Shown piece by piece: positions 12,131 to 24,069 of a stretch of 64,000 nucleotides of DNA (position 1 is the stretch's first letter; every line of letters begins with the position of its first letter). The DNA lies in assembly GCA_964017065.1 (NCBI GenBank), contig OZ024786.1, positions 10,917,047-10,981,046 on the forward strand. The letters are read 5' to 3'. Both the position numbers and the translations under genes were made by a program. The notes below the pieces were generated by a model. It saw only the letters and a program-made list of their open reading frames with translations, was not told the origin of the DNA and did not search any database. This DNA comes from Haliclona indistincta (lineage: Eukaryota > Porifera > Demospongiae > Haplosclerida > Chalinidae).

Positions 12131-12584
12131 CAATATCTACTGATATCTAACTATTGTTTAGTTATTATTGTTTAGAAATCAGCATGATATTAGTCGGGTA
12201 GTGTAGGAATGGCAATGGAGGCTATTTATATTAGCGTTTAAATGGTGATTCACACAGTGTTGGCGATTCATAAGCTGGACATGCTGTAGATAGACTACAC
12301 GGCTCTTTCAAATCTGCTATGACAATCTTCCACACAGAGCATGTGGTGATTGATAAAGGAAGATTAGCTTATTGCTACTATATCTATACATGTAGAACTA
12401 TCAATGTGGTGAATATATAGGGACAGTCCAATTTGCACTGAAGAAATTTTATGTACTGTGCACGTTAATTCTCAATATTCCATCAATAATTATTACATAT
12501 CATAGCACCAACAGCACTTTTTACATTCAAAAACTTGCACATAGTTACATACATCAAAAGTAATGATAATAGAGCAAACATAAA
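12131..12584. other. Convergent intergenic region
   Basis: Spacer between the 3' ends of TM2-like copy 2 (+) and adaptor copy C (-). It belongs to the same repeated block as 1522-2000. No gene is seen. Confidence 0.6.
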
Positions 12585-15500
12585 TCACTTATAATACTTT
12601 GATGAGTGCACTGGATATCGAAATAAAGCTAGTACTTTACGATCACCAATTATAATAGAAGTTGCTATATGGACACTATGCATCACTAATGTCTTGATGG
12701 ACTCATATCTGTCACTCGTTTCTTCAAGTTTTAACCAATCTCCATCTCTATAAACATCCAGACTGATCACCTTCCTCTGTAACCTGAAGAACAATTATAA
12801 ACAATTGTTCACCGGAATCACATCTTCAAGAGTACACATGTATAATCCTTGATTACTGTGTGGGTAGCAACAATAATTTACCAATGGCTAGCTAGACTCA
12901 GACAAGATACTAAAACAACAATAAAACTCAAAACGATAATTTTTATGCTATATATACATGCAGAAAAATTAATAGTGATGGAGAATACATACTATATTAT
13001 CATTTGAAAATAGACGATAATAAAAACTTTTTTGGCTAAGACGTAAATTCTAAGTGTAGGCACCTGATACTGTTTGGTACTACTTACACAATATCCACTG
13101 TGAAAACATGATTTGGACCTGACAGGTCAGTTGCTCTCACTAGGAATGTCTCATCTATCCTCCCTCTCAGCAACTTCTTTGACTCCTCCTTACTGAGCTG
13201 CCTGCAGAGCCATGTGCTCTCATCATGGTGAGGGTAATGCTTGGGAACTAGTGATGCCACATCACTGAATGTGAGATACTGTGGAATTAAGATATTACTT
13301 TGTACTATGATACATAGTGTTTGCAAAGCATTCCTACCCAGCATGCGTTGAGCATTATGGCATCAAACACTCACACTTGACAAACACTCACACGTATGAT
13401 AGAGGGAATATCTGATGGTAGGTTAGCAAGAGTATCTCTGCAGATAGTGAGAAGTGATAAACACAAACAACATTACTGATAGCTCACTTGTCAGGAAATA
13501 GACAATTGGTCAGTGTAACTAACGTTGATCCTTCATCAAGAAGAATCCCTGTTCTTGAGCGAACTGCTACATAGTGTTCAACTGATGCGTATTTTTCATT
13601 ATTGAGTTGTCCATAGTAGTGTCCTCTTTTGAAGATTAATACACACCTGATCCTCCCATTCACACTGTACAAACAATAAACACCAGTTACCATGGTGACA
13701 TGTACTACTCACACAACACAGATATCATGTGTGTTGATTGATGATGATGATGGAACAGTAATAGGTTCCCCACTCATCTCCCTGATAAGAAATGTTCCAT
13801 CTGGTTTATAAGTCAAGATATAATCAGCCTCCCTCATTGTGATCTGCCATATTGAGTTGTAGGGCTCACTCTGGGTATGTTGACAACCATTATGTACTAT
13901 ACCATCATCAGTAACACCATCACTCACAGCACTGGAGTGTGCCATACTCTTCATCACATCCTCAGCTGCTGTGGGTAGGAAACACTCATGATCCATGTGC
14001 ACAGTATGACTGCAGCACAGACACATACAATGTATTACCATACCTTGAGAATCAAGTCCACACGACTTGTGCTGAGAATTTGCTACACAGTTTATGATAA
14101 AGATACAATTACAGTACATGTAGCCAAGAAACAAACTGCATCAGCAAGTTGTTGTATAAATTATTATGCGGTCAATATGTGAGTACCTGCAGAAGTTCGA
14201 ATTTTGATGGGGTTAGTCACAGATTCTTGAGGTTCTTGTGATCTGTCTATAGCCTGTTCAAAGAAGTACATGCACTACACTGCATGTAGTATATACATAT
14301 AGCACTTACTTGAGCAGCAAGGCTGCTGTCACTTGATTGTACAAGAACTCTTCTGTCTTCCACAGAACTATGTGTTCTGTCACCATGATCATCTATAGTT
14401 AGTGAAAATAAATGCATAACAGCTACAAATGCAACATCATAATCATAATCAAATTAAAGTATCATAACTAGTGTTAAGCATATCTTTGCATCATGTACAC
14501 ATGTAACTAAATCACATGATGTAAAGGATTATGCATGCAATGTGCTCAACATGGAAAACTTACAAAACATCACCTTTCAAGTGAAGTGCAATGGTTAGTT
14601 GAAGTACAAGATCTTTCACAAGTGATATCTGATGATGAAAATCTAAAGTGACACAGTTTCTATGATAACATATCCTCACCTCATTCTGATCACTGGTGTC
14701 CACTACTATAGTGTCTCCTACCCTAAGGTAGGTGACACTGCTCTCCACCAGCAGCTCCCTGTTCTTTTGTGCTAGCCTCACTAGTTCGGTCATTAGATAC
14801 AGTGGAGCACAGCAGATTACTCGTACACTCCCTCCTCTAGTCACCACGATGTGTACGTAGATACTCTGGTCATCAAAGGCTTGTTGGAGAAGATCTTGTA
14901 CATTGGACAGTGTCTTATCATTTGGACACCACCTCAAATGAAAAGTGATGGTTGCAGATGGTGCAATAATTGATTTGTCAGTGACGAATGGTTTCATGTA
15001 GATGTGGTGTGTCAACTCGTACTGACAAAATTCACTCACTAACTGATAGTATTCTTCGATTTTTTCAGTGACAGCAGAGATTTTGAATCGTCTAGCGACT
15101 CCTTTGAGATACGTACATGATGTAAGAGATGAGTGTTCCTGAATTATATCGACTATATCTGAGATAGTGTGAGCATTATCCAGTGAATCATTCATCTCTG
15201 GGATTCTAGAGACAAATCGCTTTAGCCGTTCTAAAGTAATTGCCTCCTCATTCTCTAAAATCTCAGCAACCTCATCAAATAGTTGGGCAAATCTATTCTG
15301 AATGTCTTCGAAATCTCTTCGATACTTTACAGGAACTATGACTTCAGTTGAGGAAACTATCAGGAAAAAGTGAAATACAAATAAAATGTAAGTGGTACAT
15401 AGCTGGAGTAGTAGCTAGTGTGCATATATAGTCCGATACAACAATAACGTGTTTACCTATGAATGATGTTGACATGAATGTGATAAATAAATACAGTGGG

Positions 15501-16549
15501 TTTAATTAAAGCTATTCTTTTTATTCAGTTGCTATAGGACCAGACGATAAACTGTTCTAGAGTAGTGACAAGGAGCCATATCTTTCCAGGATCACCTTTA
15601 ACAACCTACCTCACTGCGCTTAACCTAGGCGTAAGTTATCTTGCTGGAATTTTAACCTCGTAAATGCTGACCAATTCTCTCACGAATAACTCATGCATGT
15701 GTCCTTTGCGCTACTGGTCTCAATTTTGTGGCGTCCTTTTTCGTCTGTGAGTAGCTGCAATTGCTCACTCAAATCGATCAAGTTGCTCCTCCCACTTCAG
15801 AAGTCAAGCCGATAAAGTGCAGCGACCTCATCAAATTTTGCTCAAAGTTAGTACTTTGGGGCTGGCTAATGAAATGTATACAAATAGCAGTGGTTTAGGT
15901 GAGTGCAAAATGTAGCCATGGTCATAGTGTGTTCTGAGTGCCCTGAAGCCATACAAAGTTCAAATTTTCTCGGCTGCAATTTTTTGATGTGGTGAATTTT
16001 GCACTTAAGCCATAGAAATGCCAGATGCCAATACATTTTGCGGAGGGCGTGCACGAAAACCACTGGATTTTGTACGGTTATTTGTATTCTTTAATTTAGC
16101 TTAATTTAGCACTTTTGGATAAAGTTATGGTGTCGATCTGAAGTATATATGTATGATGCCAAATCACGTCATTAGGGGATAAAGGGTTAAGAGATCTGAC
16201 TTCTTCTGAGCTATTGTAGTGGACACTATAGGACTCAGCCTCATCGAGCTGTCCCTCCGTCAACACGCCACCTTGCCACAACTTCATTGCTACTGCTGCA
16301 CTTGTCATGATTAGTTCATGAATCTTTTACCATCTCCTACATCTCTGGCACAAACGAGGGCACAATTCAGCAAGAAGCCACGCCTTGTTTACATTACTAT
16401 GACACCCACACACATTTCTAACACTATTATTATGTAAAATACTAAGTGCAAAATGTAGATAGTACCTTGTGTATTAGCAGTAGATGCAGTAGTAGCCAGA
16501 GTTGATGTAGCTAGTGCAGTGACTGCAGGTGAGATGCATTCCTGTTGAC
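12585..16549 (-). pseudogene. Adaptor copy C: intact body, N terminus broken by transposon
   Basis: Exons: linker 16549-16466; central domain 15356-14574; hinge 14392-14310, 14253-14187, 14082-14044; SH2-1 13968-13713 and 13664-13488; spacer 13437-13392; SH2-2 13278-13088 and 12783-12585. All body exons are open and phase-compatible; SH2-1 reads FLIRE and SH2-2 FLVRA. Between the linker and central exons lies a CARD-like first exon (about 16310-16200, AVAMKLWQGGVLTEGQLDEA) split by a TTAA-flanked insertion (15624-16186). Its second half (GDPGKIW) reappears at about 15545-15620. The 10-nt death-domain start exon and the 276-nt death-domain exon of B and D are absent upstream. Without a usable first exon I score it as a probable pseudogene, although a transcript from another promoter is possible. 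Copy G is its segmental duplicate. Confidence 0.65.
15624..16186. mobile_element. 563-bp TTAA-flanked element (piggyBac-type) in the CARD exon of copy C
   Basis: TTAA at 15620-15623 and 16187-16190 flanks the insert. The right terminus is the reverse complement of CCCTTTATCCCC, typical of piggyBac-like ends (TTAACCCTTT); the left end is CCTAGGCG, so the inverted repeats are weak. Exon sequence 'cactgcgct' continues at 'gagatctgac' across it, as in uninterrupted copy A near 4480-4490. The same element is present in copy G (from about 55108), so it was inserted before that duplication. No transposase is seen. Confidence 0.65.
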
Positions 16550-16999
16550 CTAAATAATAAGAAAGGTGATGTGCAGAAGTCTTGGCAGGTAAGTGAACTG
16601 AATTATACATAATGCATAATTACTGGCTTCACTATTAAGTTTTAACGGGACATGTATCCTACTATAGGTGCTGCTGCAATGAAAGGAGCAGCACCTAGAA
16701 TGAACATGACCACACCCTTTTCATGGTTATATTGGTCGTGGTCATCGCCTTGAATTAGCCTGCAAGGGCGGTTTCAGCAGTTCTCTATATTCTCTGGTAT
16801 TAAGCCATATGGTGCAATAGACTCACAAAGGATAGAACATCATGATGGTATATGCATATTATGTGCATGGGATCACTGAGTTTGGAGAAAATGAGCTAAG
16901 TGTTCAAAAAAGTGTTTTCAAGCGTCTTCGTGTGGAACACTGTAGTTTTGGCTAGGAATAATGGAAAATTACTTGTCTGGTAAGCTGGGCTTAGCAATT

Positions 17000-17300
17000 G
17001 CCTTAATAATTGACAGTGCAGATGGTCAGTTAGTCTTAATTGCTACACTTGGTTTCGATACGGAGGTGTGATGGAATGTTCGCTTAATGAAAAAAACGCG
17101 CTATGGCGAGGCAACTGTCTACTTTTGCACAGGGTCCACAGATATATTTCGCGTGAGTACACAGTTCTACTGTCAGCTTGGTATACTTTGAGAAATTCAT
17201 ATGTGGACCCTGTGCAACCTTGTCACAGCGCGTTTTTTTGTTCATTATATTCACCACAAACATCCATCACACCTCTGTCATAAAACCAAGTATTAAGGCA
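17000..17300. mobile_element. Hairpin MITE-like inverted repeat
   Basis: Left arm 'tgccttaata..cttggttt..gaggtgtgatgga..aacgcgcta..gcacagggtccaca' is mirrored by 'tgtggaccctgtgc..agcgcgtttt..tccatcacacctc..aaaccaagtattaaggca'. A near-identical copy sits at about 57680-57990 within the duplicated block. The internal spacer is about 40 bp. The boundaries are approximate. Confidence 0.6.
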
Positions 17301-17535
17301 CTCTGCAGTTGGAAGTTCCCTGTCTCCTGGCCAAAAATGGGGATGCCCAAACCCCCTATGTTTCCAGATTGTCTGTCATTGCACTATAAAACTACCAGGG
17401 TCACATAAATATTCTGAAATGCTTTATTCTAAACGGAACATCAAGCTTTATCTCATTACTATCAATATCTGTTGTAGTACCTGAGCGAGCTAGAGGGCAG
17501 CCAACTGCTGTAGCTAGCTCTTGAGCTACAGCAGG

Positions 17536-17861
17536 CTAGTCACACATCTTGACAGCATCAATCAACATGACCCACTGGTTGCCGGTAGTGCTGCCTACCC
17601 ACCGGGAGATTAGCTCCTGAAGCATACCGACCGTGTCTCTACAATTTGCTTCGATGTTTGGAACAAGACTAGCAATTCGCAGACCATTGGCGAGGGATTT
17701 CCATTTGTGAGAGGAAAACTTGGCTTTTTGAAGCTGAAACAAAACTGAGTCGACATTGAAATCTGAGCACAGGGCACGAAACAGACGACATTATGATGGA
17801 CGGATCAACAGAGATATAGTGAGGCCTTACCTTGTACTGTAGTGAGGGCAGGTTGAGCCAT
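17536..17861 (-). pseudogene. Stand-alone death-domain protein, truncated by TAG
   Basis: Exon 1 is 17861-17831 (MAQPALTTVQ) and exon 2 17744-17536. The product is death-domain-like: Trp-Lys-Ser-Leu-Ala, then 'NIEANCRDTVGMLQELISRW' and a Trp-Val-Met-Leu-Ile-Asp helix. It is 69 residues long because Met-Cys-Asp is followed by TAG at 17536-17538. The paralogue at 58084-58544 reads GGG there and continues for 55 more residues. It could still make a short domain, but loss of the last helix makes this doubtful. Confidence 0.65.
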
Positions 17862-18756
17862 GACGGACAGAGAAGAGAAAGAAAACACAAGAGAAGCGAT
17901 TGATCCCGCCCTATCCCGCCCACTTACAATGTAAGCTGAATTGAAACCGTGGGCGGGGCTCGTATGAACAATAAACTATCAATCCATCAGATTTGTTTGA
18001 TAGAAAACAAAGTGTTGCTGTCGTATGTCAACTACTATCGTACTATGATACATTGCAGAGAGAAATCTCCTAATTCAGATCCCATCAATGTTATAAGATA
18101 CAATATTACCATGGTTCAATTAAGCATTGTTCTAGGGGCTTGCTGAACTGTGCGGTCCACTACCTCATGACACTTCAACAGCTTTTTACTCCTCCAATTT
18201 TTCAGCAGAACAACTGTTCAAATTGTGACCATGTAAAAGAATGTTAATTTTCTTGTCTACCTAGCAACAACTGTACATCTACATTGGAACCCTTCTTGTG
18301 GATACTCCTAAAAATTTCCACTAATTTTGTCAATTGCTAAATTGCATACAAATTTCGAAATTGTGTACCCTCAGGAGTAATACGCTGAAAGAGAAGAGAG
18401 TCCTGTTTTTGTTTGCCACATGTTAATTTTGTCCCGATTCACAAAATATTAAATTTGGGGCTGTATGATAAAGTTATGTGTGGTTGTATAGCTCGTACAA
18501 AACTACATTTGAAATATTTGAAGTTGTACGCTTCTATCTTGCAATGATAAGCTCCTGTAGACTTCTATTTTTGGCTGCCATTTTGTGAGGCATTCATTGA
18601 AAAAGTAAACTTCACAAACAACTGGTAACATTTTAGGCGAGGATTCACCTTGATCTCTTTTGACAGTGAATTGGCAGCAGCTGTGACTTGGTTTTATAGT
18701 ATGACAAATCAACTACACAATGATTGCTTATTCTAAATCTTCTCTCTCTATTCCAG

Positions 18757-19533
18757 ATACCATACAATGTGTTCTAGATCACCATGATGTTTACACACCC
18801 AACATCACTATGTTGTCTAACAAGATGATATTTGATGATAATGGTGTGATCACAGGATTCTCAGAGCCTCTAGTCCTCACTTACAACAAAGGAACTGCTG
18901 CTGTTAGTATGGAGGATATGAAGAAAGTGAGTGAGTGAGTGAGTGAGTGAGTGAGTGAGTGAGCAGTTTTCAAATTTGATAGGTCTGGTGATCGTGCATG
19001 TGGGATGGATAGTGCATGGGCTTTAAATATACAGTACATATGAGATATTGTTTGGAGAAATATGGCTGCGAGAGCACTAGCTAGACCATTGTTATTCTCT
19101 CTTTCTCTGATGTAGAGTCATACCAATGTTATAGTACTGGGTGATTCAACAGGTGATCCAGCCATGGTAGCAGGTATGGAGAAAGAGACAGTCACTACCA
19201 TCAAGATTGGTTACCAGGGGCGTAACTAATTAATAATGTTATGGCGTAACTAATAATTATTTTCAGAAGTGCATGCTTTCTGATTTTGTGAACAAAATAA
19301 GTGTTTAATACTTGTAACTCAAATAACATCTCAGTGACTGGCACACATCAAGAAAATTAATATTAGCCAAGTTTCCCTTTGTTTCTTACCTATATTTATT
19401 TTGATTAGGAGGATGATTTGCTGCAGACTTATCTTGAACTGTATGACATATAGTTCTAACAGGAGACAAAGGACTAGAGTTCCCATGTGCTACTATTCAA
19501 GCTGTACTACAACATCACTTGTGTTTACACTAA
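18757..19533 (+). pseudogene. 3' part of a cytosolic 5'-nucleotidase III-like gene, broken
   Basis: Exon 18757-18926 reads CVLDHHDVYTPNITMLSNKM, then a region with FDDNGVITGF; the next exon, from 19116, has the HAD motif LGDSTGDPAMVAG and ends near KIGY at 19214. Both match the C-terminal half of cytosolic 5'-nucleotidase III (family forms FDENGVLKGF and LGDSQGD). The second exon then runs into unrelated sequence and a stop (19227-19229). The last exon (19409-19533) has a 2-bp insertion (gacatatagttc instead of gacatagttc) that introduces a stop. The 5' half of the gene, with the catalytic Asp motif, is not found nearby. Confidence 0.75.
18927..18962 (+). repeat. (GTGA)n microsatellite at a splice donor
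   Basis: About nine tandem 'gtga' units directly after the exon end AAGAAA, giving overlapping gtgagt donors. The copy at 59587-59613 is shorter and has lost the AAGAAA. Confidence 0.85.
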
Positions 19534-20245
19534 CCAAACTTACTCATTATTGGTGAAAAATTGCTGTACAATTGCTATTTGTATACTAAAGTTTTATAGC
19601 CTCGTATGCAGGCACCTTGGTACATGGCTAGGATGCAGAAGTAATGGCACTATTTATTGTCGACCCAACAAGGGCTAATTGTAAAATGTATCCAACTGTT
19701 CAACAGCTAGCGAAACCAGCCAACCACAAATGAAACCACAAATACCTCAACCCTCAAGCATGCGCTGAGTGTTAACAATCTAACTAACAATGGAAAGTGT
19801 CACAAATGCACTGTTCCTTTTGCATGATGAGTAGCTATAATTATGTGCAATACAAAATGCCGTGCATGCTCAAAAATAAATTACATTAAAATGTATGTAT
19901 ATCAGCTGGACATGCGGTAGATAGACTACACGGCTCTTTCAAATCTGCTATGACAATCTTCCACGCAGAGCTGAGCATGTTGTGATTGCAATTGATCATA
20001 ATAATGGAAGATTATTGTCAACCCAATAATTAATAACTGTCTGATTAATAACTGTCTGATTAATAACTGTCTGATTAATAACTGTCAATGGGGTGAACTT
20101 ATAGGGACAGTCCAATTGCACAGAATTAATTATGTTCTGTGTATGTTATTTCTCGACATTCCATCAATAGTTATTACATAGAACAGCACCAACAGCACTT
20201 GTTTTTCATTTAAAAACTTGAACATACATGTACATCAAAAGTAAT
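19534..20245. other. Intergenic region, remnants and 15-bp tandem repeat
   Basis: Includes the duplicated unrecognised terminal exon (about 19610-19680) and a tandem array of 'ctgtctgattaataa' (about four units, 20035-20088). A decayed 'aaccctc..gcatgcgctgagtgtt' hairpin lies near 19745. No intact gene. Confidence 0.5.
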
Positions 20246-20273
20246 GATAACAGAGCAAACATAAATCACTTAT

Positions 20274-20451
20274 ATTACAAGAAAATTAAAAAGATTTCTA
20301 TCGAAATCAAAAGGATGTAGGGTTGTGAAATCTACCACTGGTCAACAATGTAAACTAACAAGGAACAAGCATGGAATGGTAACACGATTGACTTGCTAAC
20401 AGACCATAGATCCCTACATCAGTGGCCGCTGTGGTTGGCCACTGATGTAGG
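20274..20451. mobile_element. Insertion related to the 42745-43146 hairpin element, flanked by a long direct repeat
   Basis: The sequence from 'caagaaaattaaaaagattt' to 'ccactgatgtaggg' matches one arm of the hairpin at 42745-43146. It is flanked by a direct repeat of about 28 bp beginning 'gataacagagcaaacataaa' (20246 and 20452) that contains the stop-codon region of the adaptor gene. The duplicated flank is longer than usual transposon target duplications. Confidence 0.6.
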
Positions 20452-20471
20452 GATAACAGAGCAAACATAAA

Positions 20472-23400
20472 TCACTTATAATACTTTGATGAGTGCACAG
20501 GATATCGAAAAAGAGCTAGTACTTCATGATCACCAATTGGTATAGGAGCTGCATCAATGGCACTATGCATCACTAATGCGTTGATAGAGTCATATCTTTC
20601 GTCATATACTTCAAGTCTTAACCAATCACCATCTCTATAAACTTCCAAACCGATCACCTTCCTCTGTAACCTGAAGAACATTATTTTATCAACAATAATT
20701 GTTCACATATTCAAGAGTATGTATAATCCTTGATTACTGTGTGGGCAGGAGCATATTACCTATGGCTGGACTCAGGCTAGAAACTAAAACACAAACAAAA
20801 AATTGAAAACGATAAGTTTTATGCTAGTAAGCATAAAAAATTAATAGTGATGGAGAATACACATTATTTTATCATTATCGTTTGTAATTAGATAATAATA
20901 ATAAGTTTTGTGGCTAAAATGTAAACTAAGTGTAGGCACCTGATACTGTTTGGTACTACTTACACAATATCCACTGTGAAAAGGTGACTGGGACCTGACA
21001 GGTCAGTTGCTCTCACTAGGAATGTCTCATCTATCCTCCCTCTCAGCAACCTCTCTGACTCCTCCTTAATGAGCTGTCTGCAGAGCCATGTGCTCTCATC
21101 ATGGTGAGGGTAATGCTTGGGAACTAGTGATGCCACATCACTGAATGTGTAATACTGTGGAATTAAGATATTGTTCTGTACTATGATACATAGTGTTTCC
21201 AAAGCATGCCTATACCCAGCATGCATTGAGCATTATGGTATTCACATTGTGAAATTACTTGACAAGCACTCACTCGTATGATAGTAGGAATATCTGATGG
21301 TAGGTTAGCAAGAGTATCTCTGCAGATAGTGAGAAGTGATAAACACAAACAACATTACTGATAGCTCACTTGTCAGGAAATAGTCGATCGGTCAGTGTAA
21401 CTGATGTTGTTCCTTCATCAAGAAGAATCCCTGTTCTTGAGCGAACTGCTACATAGTGTTCAACTGATGTGTATTTTTCATTATTGAGTGGTCCATAGCA
21501 GTGTCCTCTTTTATAAACTGCTACATGCCTGACACTCCCATTGACACTGTACAAACAATAAACACCAGTTACCATGGTGACATGTACTACTCACACAAAA
21601 CTGACGGCATGTGTCATGATTGATGATGATGACGGATCAGTAACAGATTCCCCACTTATTTCCCAGACAAGAAAGGTTCCATCTGGTTTATAAGTCAAGA
21701 TATACTCAGCCTCGTTTATTGCGATCTGCCATATTGAGCTGGAGGGCTCACTCTGGATATGTTGACAACCATTATGTACTATACCATCATCAGTAACACC
21801 ATCACTCACAGCACTGGAGTGTGCCGAACTCTTCATCACATCCTCAGCTGCTGTAGGTAGGAAACACTCATGATCCATGTGCACAGTATGACTGCATCAC
21901 AGACACATACAATGGATTACCATACCTTGAGAATCAGGTCCACTCGACTTGTGCTGGGAATCAGCTGCAAAATTAATTTAATGATAAAGGTACAATTTAC
22001 ATGTACAGTACATGTAGCCCCAAAAAATTGTATCAGCTAGTTGTTGATAAATTATGTGACTACCTTCAGAAGTTCGAATTGTGATTGGGTCAGTCACATA
22101 TTCTTGAGGTTCTTGTGATCTGTCTATAGCCTGTTGAAAGAAGTACATGCACTACACTGCATGTAGTGTACATATTGCACTCACTTGAGCAGCAAGGCTG
22201 CTGTCACTTGAATGTACAAAAACTCTTCTGTCTTCCACAGAACTAAGTCTTCTGTATCCATGATCATATTCTGTAGTTCGGGAAAAAATAAATATATACC
22301 AGCTACAAATGCAACACCATTATTAAAGTACAGTGTATCATAACTAGTGTCAAACATACTTGTCTTTGCAACGTGTAACAAAATTACATGATGTAAAGGA
22401 TAATGCATGCAATCTGCACAACATGCAAAACTCGCAAAACATCACCTTTCAATTGAAGTGCAGTGGTTAGTTGAAGTACAAGATCTTTCACAAGTGATAT
22501 CTGATGATGAAAATCTAAAGTGACACAGTTTCTATGATAACATATCCTCACCTCATTCTGATCACTGGTGTCCACTACTATAGTGTTTCCTACCCTAAGG
22601 TAGGTGACACTGCTCTTCACCAGCAGCTCCCTGTTCTTTTGTGCTAGCCTCACTAGTTCGGTCATTAGATACTGTGGAGCACAGCAGATTACCCGTACAC
22701 TCCCTCCTTTAACCACCACGATGTGTACATAGATACTCTGTTCCTCAAAGGCTTGTCGAAGAAGATCTTGTATATCAGAGAGTGTCCTCTCTGCTGGAGT
22801 CCAGCGTAATTTGAAGGTGATGGTTGTTGAAGAATTAAAACATACTGACTTGGCAGTGAGAAACGGTTTCATGTAGCCGTGTTGTGTTAACTTTTGCTGA
22901 CAAAATTGATTGACAATTTGGTAGTAGTTCTCAATTTTTTCAGTGATAGCAGAGACTTTGAATCTTCTAGCGATTCCTTTCAGATATGTGCAACATGTGA
23001 GAGATGAGTGTTTTTGTATTTTATCGATAATATCTGAGATAGTGTGAGCATTATCCAGTGAATCATTCATCTCTGGGATTCTGGAAACATATCGTTTTAA
23101 TCGTTCAGGAGTGACTGATTCTTCTTTCTCTAATATCTCAGCTACTTCATCAAAGAGCTGAGCAAATTGATTCTGGATGTCTTCAAAATCTTCACGAAAC
23201 TTTCCAGGTACTATTACCTGAGTTGATGTCTCTACAGAGAAGAGACTATTATGTAAATACTAAGTGCAAATGTAGATAGTACCTTGTGTATTAGCAGTAG
23301 ATGCAGTAGTAGCCAGAGTTGATGTAGCTAGTGCAGTGACTGCAGGTGAGATGCATTCCTGTTGACCTAAATAATAAGAAAAGGTGATGTGCAGAAGTAT

Positions 23401-24069
23401 TGGCAGGTGGGTAAGTTAACTGAATTATACAATCATAATGCATAATTCACTATAAAGTTTTAACGACATGTATCCTAGGTGCTGCTGCAATGAAAACAGC
23501 AGCATATAGTAACAATAATGATCAAGGAAAAACGTTCATCCACTCACTCATGCAGGCACCCAGGCTCAGTGGTGATGTTGTAATAAAAAACAACTATTTT
23601 GTACATCAGTGTCCTTTACCTTTTTTGAAGTACATGCCCTCATATCAGCAAAACACGGAAAAAAATAACAATTATTGATCGAAATGAATTAAATCCCAAG
23701 TATCTATGTGCTCACAGTTCGCCCATTACCTGTGATTTGTAAAACTTGGTACTTCTCTCTCAGTCTAGCTGACAGTGTGTGTTGACCGATCTTCTCCAGA
23801 GCTGTTACAATGTCCCTCCATGAAGTAGATGGTGTTGAGTCAAGCCAATACTGTAGTAATTCAATTCTCCAATATTGTATTCCCTCTTGTGGAGCAGATT
23901 GCCTGATCTCCTTTAGTTTACTGGGAGGCACTCTCAAAGCCACACCCAGAGAATACCAATCATTCATCGAGTGTAGGTCCTCCGTCAGCTGGTAGATGGT
24001 TGGTACTGGAATATTATACAAATATAAGGACTAGACTAAAAGAGTCATAGCTAGCTTACCGTCAGACAT
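20472..24069 (-). CDS. Adaptor copy D: death domain, central domain, tandem SH2 (intact; SH2-1 has FLVW)
   Basis: Exons: 24069-24060, 24005-23730, 23366-23283, 23231-22446, 22270-22185, 22130-22064, 21964-21926, 21850-21595, 21546-21370, 21319-21274, 21154-20964, 20670-20472. Exon lengths and phases equal copy B, giving 738 aa. The death domain and central domain are almost identical to B. The notable change is in SH2-1: the phosphotyrosine-binding Arg of FLVR is Trp (TGG at 21663-21665), while SH2-2 keeps FLVR. By SH2 family knowledge, loss of this beta-B Arg usually abolishes phosphotyrosine binding, so SH2-1 of D may be structural or decoy. It is divergent from the TM2-like gene at 25349. 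It lacks the MITE found in the B intron. The lack of any frame lesion supports function. Confidence 0.82.
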
